Shown: in pieces, positions 57,530 to 64,000 of the stretch
Numbering within the stretch: position 1 is the stretch's first letter
Layout: every line of letters starts with the position of its first letter
NCBI GenBank assembly: GCA_020091685.1
Contig: CM034607.1
Coordinates: 31,370,831-31,434,830 of the forward strand
DNA length: 64,000 nucleotides
Reading direction: 5' to 3'
Source of the DNA: Lutjanus erythropterus
Taxonomy: Eukaryota > Chordata > Actinopteri > Lutjaniformes > Lutjanidae
Position numbers and translations under genes: made by a program
Notes under the pieces: model-generated
The model's database searches: none
The model's input: the letters and a program-made list of their open reading frames with translations, nothing else
Told to the model about the DNA's origin: nothing

Positions 57530-57740
57530 CTTGATCACTCCCATTAGGGGTGGCCACAGCCGATCAGACCAGTACAGATCTGCACATCTGATTTGACACA
57601 GGATTTTTAACACCGAACGCACTTCCTAATGCAACTCCCCCCATTTATCTGGGTTTGCGAATGCAGATTCGCTCTGCAGAATCCTCTACGGCGGACCTGA
57701 AGAAGCCAAGGGCGAAACGCATTGTTCACCCCAGATAAAT
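57530..57740 (+). mobile_element. Retroelement fragment ('cccattaggggt' type)
   Basis: CCCATTAGGGGTGGCCACAG, ACACAGGATTTTTAACACCG, GCACTTCCTAATGCAACTCC and CCCATTTATCTGGG appear in the same order as in a common fish non-LTR/SINE-type repeat I recognise. Downstream, GACCTGAAGAAGCCAAGGGC then GAAACGC (57695) recalls phrases near other fish retroelements. No intact frame. Confidence 0.5.
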
Positions 57741-59769
57741 TCACAGTAAAGTCAGTTCAGTGTGCAGTGGTTTATGTTGATGTTTTTACCTGAAAAGATC
57801 CTACAACCAACCAGCCCCTGACCTCTGATACTGGCTGTGCAGAGAAAGGTCTGTTTACTTATGCAATAAAGCTTCTTAGATAAGTCTCACCGTGTTTAAA
57901 TACCTAGAATAAACAAATATATAGGAACCAAGCGTCCTTATTCCATAGATTCTTGCTAAAAGGCCCCAATGACACTTGTTGCCGTGGATACCAGCACATC
58001 ATTTGGCTGAACGGAGATGATTTACAGATATATATTATGGCTGATAAAGTGCTTTTATAGTTGGAAGATGTAATCTCAAAATGAAATTATATTTAATTAA
58101 TTAGGAGGGAGATATAGGCTCTTGAGCAGAAATAACTAATGATTTCTTATATAACCTCCTTCTACCTAATTATTCTTTTGGTTAAGTTCCCTTTTTAAAA
58201 AAATAATGACATTTTATATTATTTACTTTCCATCAATTTAAAAAAAAACTGTTGCAACTTGGTTTTGAAAATCATACCTTCAAGATTTCCAAGCCTACAG
58301 TCTAAGTCGCCGTTGACTCCACCAGCGGGACATAAACAACTGATTAGCTGAGCAAGAGGGTGAGAAAGAGCCACGCCCCCCACATTGGGTGCCTCTCGCC
58401 ATCAGCAGGCCCCCGTCTCATTGGGGTCCTCGTTTGCAGATGATGGAGGTGGAGAAAAATCCTCTGCTGCTTAACTTATGTTCCAGTTTCCTCATGCTAA
58501 TATCCATGATATCACTCTGCTCATCATGCTAATGATGGTGACCAATGTGGTTGCCGTGGTAATGGATTCCCAGACCATTAACTTACCCCCATTCTCTGTT
58601 CAAAAAGAACGTTTACCTAAAAGCATCTTTAATGTAAAGCAGGTTTAAACTCTCCATTAAAACACAGTCATTGTGACGCTGTTAAAGAGTAAATATATGC
58701 ACCAGTCTGACCCTGATTTCCAGGCATTTTTTCATCTGCACATTATCAAATCAGTTCTTGACGATCTGTGGTTTCCAGGTCTGTCTGGTGCAGAGATATA
58801 AAAGTAATGATCCCTTGTTTAAAAAGCTAGCATCAAGGTACCATTTAGCTCTAAAGGATTAAAAGCTTGATGCTTTTGTCGGTATATTCAGAACGCTAAA
58901 GGCAAAAAATTGCTTTCATTTTTTGGACTTTGTGAGAAGTGTTAATGTGGCTTTTAAAACCATTTGGTACGCCTGACATTTGCACTACTTGTTTGTCTAA
59001 TCTGAACAGGTCCAATGATCTCAGAACGTCACCTACTGTGCAGTGTAGCTCTTAATGAAAGCAGCCACCTTTGCAAAAAAAAAAAGCACTGTAGCGTCTA
59101 AGAGGTGTTTGAGCAGCCAGTGGAGCTGGAAGTGACTGCTCTGAACAAGTCAATTTAACTACAACTGCTCCAGTGAAGCTGGAGCACAGCTGGGAACAGA
59201 CCTGAACCCTTTAAAGACAAGACATGTCAAAGATTTTTTTCTTTTTAGAGTCGACGATCAGAGGTCACATACTGAACAGAAAGCAGCCAACAACACACTG
59301 AGCTACAGGTAAGAGTGTGATTAAAGGTCTGTGTGAGGAAAACCCCTGAAATGCTCTGAGAATGGTACTTCTTATGTCTCCATAAAAGAAAAAAATTATT
59401 TGCCTTGCTCATTTGTGCTACAGTCTCTCCAGAAATTACTGAAAATAACTGTCCTTCAGTCAACAGAAATGTTTTACAAAGAGAATATGGACTGCAAACT
59501 TCAGCTGAGATGTTTTCCTACAACCGTAAACTGGATTATGAAATGATACTCTTATTGTGCACACACCATTTATCTGGTTGTTTATCATTTTCTGACAGTT
59601 TAAAATGCTTCAAATTATCTAAATGGAAAGTAGCAAGCACCAAACAGACCTTGAGGCAAATGATAAGACTGCAAAATTTCAAAATCAAACATTACTATAA
59701 TGGCAGGACAGCGCTTTATCGCGATTGCCTTAATAACGACATCATATTGGACATTATTGAAGCGTAGTA
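57741..59769. other. Unique DNA; 57890-58620 possibly conserved
   Basis: 57890-58620 lacks repeats and contains CATGCTAATATCCATGATAT, CATCATGCTAATGATGGTGA and GTTGCCGTGGTAAT (58550-58563, X-box-like). The 120-codon plus frame at 59405-59767 has no recognisable domain. Confidence 0.25.
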
Positions 59770-60040
59770 AACTTGTGTGGCTCCTTTAAGGAATAGGGCA
59801 GGATAGGACCGTGCGTAATTTCTGGGTGGCATGCAAGTGAGTGAGAAGGAGCGGCAGAGTGACAGTGACGCCCCGAGTGGAGCGGTCATTTGTCAGCGTG
59901 GCAGTAAACGTACAGTTCAGGTTACTGTGTGCCAGTTAATAAACACTGCGGCTCCTCAAGAGCACGAAAAGTCCCGTCTGTTGTTTCCCAGCTGTCGAAG
60001 GAAGGTGAAAGTCAATTAATAGTCGACTCATTGTTGCAGG
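59770..60040 (+). other. GC-richer unassigned repeat-like block with AATAAA
   Basis: Starts GTGTGGCTCCTTTAAGGAAT, is CpG-rich in the middle, has AATAAA at 59938-59943 followed by a GT/T-rich stretch, and ends AATTAATAGTCGACTCATTG then TTGCAGG. The end resembles a hAT-type terminus and the AATAAA region an LTR or 3' UTR. The 62-codon frame has no domain. Class uncertain. Confidence 0.3.
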
Positions 60041-62120
60041 CCGATATAATTATGTCTCTTAAATGTCCAAACTGCCAGACTGGAGTGGTCTAACTTGGTC
60101 CAATCAGGCCCAAATAAGAAGTCAAATAACTATAATAAAAACTAATGTGCCCATTAAGCGGTCACTCTTTGCTGGATGATTAAAGGTTAAATGGTAAATT
60201 ATACATGAGCAAAAGCTGCACCAGTCTTTATACAGCGTCTGTCCTTCTTCTCTGTCTCCACCTGCTCGACGATTAAAGCTTTACAGCAGAACGAACCACA
60301 TTTATCTTTGTTTTAGATCCCATTTTAACAATTCAGAAGTATTTAAATATAGAACAAACAAGAGCTCCTCTCATTTACAGTACATGCCGACCTGAGCTCC
60401 TATAGCACAGGAATTAACTCAGAGGAGTTGGAGGAAGATTTAATAACTTTGATGCATTTCAGTAGTGCTGACTATGGACAACTGTGATGAAACAGAATCA
60501 GCAACTATGAATGTGTAACCATCCAGACAAGCTTATTATTGCAGCTCAAAGTCGTCTCTCCTGTGGTGTTAAAGGGGAAACGCGCGACGCTGAAGAACGT
60601 CAGCAGAACGCAGGAGTGTACAAAACTTCTCATTTGTTGGAACAAGTTTTTGATCAATGATTCCGTTTCTTGGACTTTGTTCTTGATTGTGAAACAGCTT
60701 CTCAGCAGATGTGAACCAGGACTACAGCGGGCCTTCCTACACATGCACAGACAACGTGTTTGTCTCAGCATGAGGGCGAACCATTAAGTTTTCCATCAAG
60801 ATTGGCTCACTAAAATGACCTCAGCAACTTAACTTTTTAAGTGAAATCACTCCTGCAGATTTTCTGGTGCACTTAAAAAACCCAGTCTGAGTAGCCACCA
60901 GCTTTATCTTAATTAAGAAGACTGAATTGGTCTCAAAATCATAATTTACTCTGCAGACAGACAGCTGAGCAGCCTTTAAATATTACACAATTATTCTAAC
61001 AATTACTGTGTATAGATTCTTTATTTTAAGCTACTTTAACTGAGTGACCATGCATTTTTCACCATGCAGTGACAAACACGGCCACTAGGGCTGATCAATT
61101 AGTGGCAATTAATATTTGTTAAAGGTGATATGTGTTTATTTTAAATTTAATACCGTCATGAGACGTCCTGACCTACACATCACATTCTAGAACGACTCAA
61201 GAAAACATCTTTTCTTGGTACAAATTATTGCAAAAATCACATGAATGATGAAACGAAGTTAGTAAAAGTCTTCCAGATGCAGGAACAGCAGCACCATTGG
61301 TTTGTTTTGCATCAGTGAAAAAACTGGCATCGCAAAATGTCACGATGCCATTTCAAATCGTTTAGACGTTTTCAATATAAAACTTGGTGAAATGATTTCA
61401 GCTTTTTGAACATTTTCAGCACATTTTATCAAAAACACAATAACGATAACTGTAGTATTTTTGGTCATTATCATCCTTACATAAAAAATCAATGAGAATT
61501 ATGATTATCATTCAAAATCAACACTTTAAATCAAATCACTACTGCAAAATAATCGTAATTAGATATTATTTCAAAATCCTGCCCTTATAGTCGCATAAAT
61601 GTTAAAATTATAAAATTGCTTCCAGTTCAGCCTTAAAGCTGCTAACTTTGGCGTCCTACTGTTATTTTACGGTTAGTTCAACGTTAACCTTGAACACAAA
61701 ACGCTTCTCTAGGACCATAAAATATTCGATTTAGTTTCAAGTTCAAGTTGACTCGAAAACTTTGCAAACTTTCACAAACACCCGATTCCTTTGTGCCTTT
61801 TAGTTCAGCACTTTAATAAAAACAGCAAACGTTTCTCATCACCAGCTAGCAATGTCAAGTTTACAAAGACTACTCAAACTGCTAATGCAATCCTTAATGA
61901 AGAGCAAGAAACACAAAGGGTGGACCACTTTATGATAAATTGAACATTAAGGAGTGACTGGAAGCAGGAGTTTACAGACTGACGCATAAGAACCTCATGT
62001 ACTGCTTGTTTTTCATCTGAAACGATGCCTCTCAGAAAACACCACAAAACACACAGGTTTAATGGGGAACAAAGTTGGCAAAAAAATATTAGTGTATATC
62101 ACTGGTGTGTGAGGTCTCTG
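60041..62120. other. Mostly unique; possible MITE at 61430-61580
   Basis: 61430-61580 is AT-rich with ATAACGATAACTGTAGTATT and TTGGTCATTATCATCCTTAC, loosely like fish hAT derivatives. Elsewhere nothing is recognised; the frames at 60505-60787 and 62025-62369 have no domain. Confidence 0.3.
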
Positions 62121-62206
62121 TCGTCTGTCTTTGCATGTTGTCTTAATGTGTATGGTGACAATCGGTTTCCCCCCAGAAGGATTAATAAAGTATCGTATCG
62201 TATCAT
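62121..62206 (+). mobile_element. LINE 3' tail of a second type
   Basis: TCTTAATGTGTATGGTGACA, GGTTTCCCCCCAGAAGGATT and AATAAAGTATCGTATCGTATC form a typical fish LINE 3' end with a degenerate (GTATC)n tail. The 5' part is not recognisable. The 'tttccccc...ggattaataaagtatc' form differs from the one at 55986-56075. Confidence 0.6.
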
Positions 62207-62777
62207 AAAGTGCACATTTCAGCGTTTTCTGTTCTCATCACATAAAGCTGAATTCAGCAACACAACAGTCTCTTTAAAACTAATCTCTCTGCAAAAGTGT
62301 GCTCACGAAATGGCTCATTTCAAGCATCTTTCATTATCCACAATGAAAACTCCCAGTGCACATTTCTGATAAATACGGTGAAGTATAATTCTGTGTTACA
62401 GCGAACGTTAAGGTATGGAATTATCAGGTGTGGTGAATAACTCCTGACATTACACCCATTTTGTTAATAAGACACCACTTAAAATAAAACTGATGAATTA
62501 GAGAAGGTAATTTTCCCAAGTGCTGTTAACCATGATCGAGTGTTACAGTCTCTCCTTTTACTTTGACTTTGCCTCTTAATAATGAAAACTGCTTATTATC
62601 CCATCCAGAGTTTGTACGCACGAAGCAATCTGCAAAACTGCTTCATTTTGCCAACGAAGAGCTCAAAAGAATAAAACTGTTTGTTTTAATTTGGTGTTAT
62701 CTGTCGTTGGGGCTTTGTTCTACGTTGAGTGGCAAATCTAACCACTGGTTTGAGAAACTTCTTATATAGTAATGAGG

Positions 62778-62779
<2 letters not shown>
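62207..62779. other. No feature recognised
   Basis: Unique-looking AT-rich DNA. Confidence 0.4.
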
Positions 62780-62817
<38 letters not shown>

Positions 62818-62827
62818 GACAGACAGA
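62780..62827 (+). repeat. (CA)n followed by (CAGA)n
   Basis: 34 bp of CA repeats followed by four CAGA/GACA units, a compound microsatellite. Confidence 0.95.
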
Positions 62828-62992
62828 AGTAGTGTTTGACAGTCTGAACCAAAGGCTTGGCGACGGCAGCAGCAGGGGTTTGTGACTAAGCTGCTGCTGC
62901 TTTGTTCATAAATCATCATACAACACTGTAATTAGTACACGCTGCGTTGGCCCTGATTGATAGCAGACAGGAACGCAATCATTCAGCTACCG

Positions 62993-63015
62993 ACACACAC
63001 ACACACACACACACA
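62993..63015 (+). repeat. (AC)n microsatellite, 11 units
   Basis: Perfect AC run of 23 bp. Confidence 0.93.
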
Positions 63016-63126
63016 ATGCATATAGATTCATATACAGATAGAGGGAAAGACAGCATGTAATCTGTGCTCCTTCATTTGAAATTAAGAGATTTTTTATCGA
63101 CATGGGAAAACAGACAGAGCGCATGC

Positions 63127-63145
63127 GTGTGTGTGTGTGTGTGTG
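63127..63145 (+). repeat. (GT)n microsatellite, 9 units
   Basis: Short GT run preceded by the 20-mer shared with 15493-15512. Confidence 0.9.
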
Positions 63146-63229
63146 CACACGTATGTGTTTTTGGATGCCTGCAAGTCCTGAGGTGTTGTCTCCTAATTGA
63201 AAACTACGGAAACAAACAGAACGAGCGGC

Positions 63230-63425
63230 TGCTAAACAGACAGGCCTCATTAAAACAAACAGGGAAGTTCCGCTCGTCTACGCAACGCGTTTGTGATTAG
63301 CATGACAACAGCCCGGCGAGCGGGGAGACGCACGTGGCGATCGACGCCGAAACGTATTCAAACACACGGGAGCGCGGCAGGTTATTGATCACGGCCGGGG
63401 CTCAGCCACAGAGAGATGAAGTCGG
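63230..63425. other. CpG-rich unique patch
   Basis: GCTCGTCTACGCAACGCGTT, AGCCCGGCGAGCGGGGAGAC, GTGGCGATCGACGCCGAAAC and GGGAGCGCGGCAGG make this the densest CpG stretch in the last 15 kb. No frame or promoter element is visible. Possible conserved element or small CpG island. Confidence 0.35.
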
Positions 63426-63484
63426 GAGAGATACATTATCTTAATGCACTCCTCTCGCTTAATGGTGCACATGTCACACACACA

Positions 63485-63488
<4 letters not shown>

Positions 63489-63524
<36 letters not shown>
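63489..63524 (+). repeat. (CA)n microsatellite, 18 units
   Basis: Perfect 36-bp CA run. Confidence 0.95.
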
Positions 63525-63526
<2 letters not shown>

Positions 63527-64000
63527 TGCCAGGATGTCAGCATGTATAGATATACTGTGCTGTACATGCAGGCAGCAAATACACTCCACATTAATTTATG
63601 TTGTTCAAACACATGTTGGGCTATTAATTACGGCAGGTTTGGATGTTGATTGAATTGGACGCACACTTTCTCTGACGATCTAATGTACGTCACGTGATGT
63701 CGCTGAAAGTCCTGTCCTTCTACCCCGCCTCCTCCATGTGTGGATTTTTTCCCCGTTTATACTTCATCAGCAGCCCAGGGGCGTCTCACACAGCCACGGA
63801 CGCCTTTACACTGAATTTGCTTTTAGCCACAAACAACTGCTATCCACACCTGTATGACTGACGAATTGGGAGTGAGACCAGACTGGGTGTTTTTACATGA
63901 AGCAAGGCAGTTAAACAGGAAGTTAAAAAAAAAATCAGACTCGTGTAGATCTGTATCTGAAAATGAAACAATCAGTGAAGAGGTGGAAATAAAAAGAGAG
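63525..64000. other. No feature recognised
   Basis: Unique-looking DNA to the end of the window. Confidence 0.4.

Noticed and set aside
57643..57740. 11-bp inverted repeat ATTTATCTGGG/CCCAGATAAAT
   Set aside because: One or two such pairs at this spacing are expected by chance; not enough to claim a structure.
26931..58563. X-box-like RFX sites (26931-26943, 51447-51460, 58550-58563)
   Set aside because: Each has a mismatch to the consensus, and at that stringency several matches per 64 kb are expected by chance.
59405..59767. 120-codon frame as a possible gene
   Set aside because: No recognisable domain or exon borders, and AT-rich codon content like the surrounding non-coding DNA.
1..64000. 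CRISPR arrays, operons or prokaryotic mobile elements
   Set aside because: Tandem repeats here lack regular unique spacers; the sequence is vertebrate in character throughout.

Overview
The window looks like teleost fish nuclear DNA, probably from a percomorph. It is AT-leaning and generally CpG-poor. It holds many long (CA)n/(GT)n microsatellites, a (TATC)n run, GA/CT tracts and numerous decayed interspersed repeats of types familiar from spiny-rayed fish. I could not find a single protein-coding gene, convincing exon, tRNA, rRNA or CRISPR array. Every open frame longer than about 100 codons falls in a simple repeat, a purine/pyrimidine-biased tract or a minisatellite, or lacks any recognisable domain. 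The best reading is intergenic DNA or one large intron. Family calls marked as recognition rest on remembered repeat sequences and were not checked by a search.

Layout. 0-5 kb is mostly unique-looking DNA plus one interrupted repeat (1.48-2.46 kb). 5.5-12.4 kb holds a (CA)n run, two nearly identical inverted arms (5591-5811 and 11792-12031), a CAGAGGTGG-ended transposon (9336-9840) and a hAT-like MITE (12040-12397). 14-17.3 kb has four GT/CA arrays and a 15-bp minisatellite (16396-17012). 17-32 kb mixes unique DNA with MITE-like copies, a possible Harbinger Myb-like remnant (27757-28014) and CpG-richer blocks that may be conserved non-coding DNA. 32.5-43.1 kb is the most structured part. It holds two copies of a TAGAACC/GGTTCTA minisatellite element (33162-34372, 39120-39870), each with a foldback insertion. 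It also has a LINE relic ending in (TATC)n (34900-35420), a tandem duplication built on GCTAACGTTAGC palindromes (37175-37870) and several purine-rich tracts. 43.2-46.4 kb is a local tandem duplication split by later insertions. 48.7-54.7 kb is rich in nested MITEs. 55.9-62.2 kb carries two LINE 3' tails, a fragment of another retroelement and blocks that may be conserved. The last kilobase has four CA/GT arrays and a short CpG-rich stretch.

Nothing here works as a gene system. The biology is that of genome turnover: foldback and hAT-like MITEs, truncated LINEs, minisatellite growth, nested insertion and one recent-looking inverted duplication. I found no convincing undescribed functional system. 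The strongest structural signals are the 6-kb-spaced inverted arms and the paired minisatellite/foldback composites.
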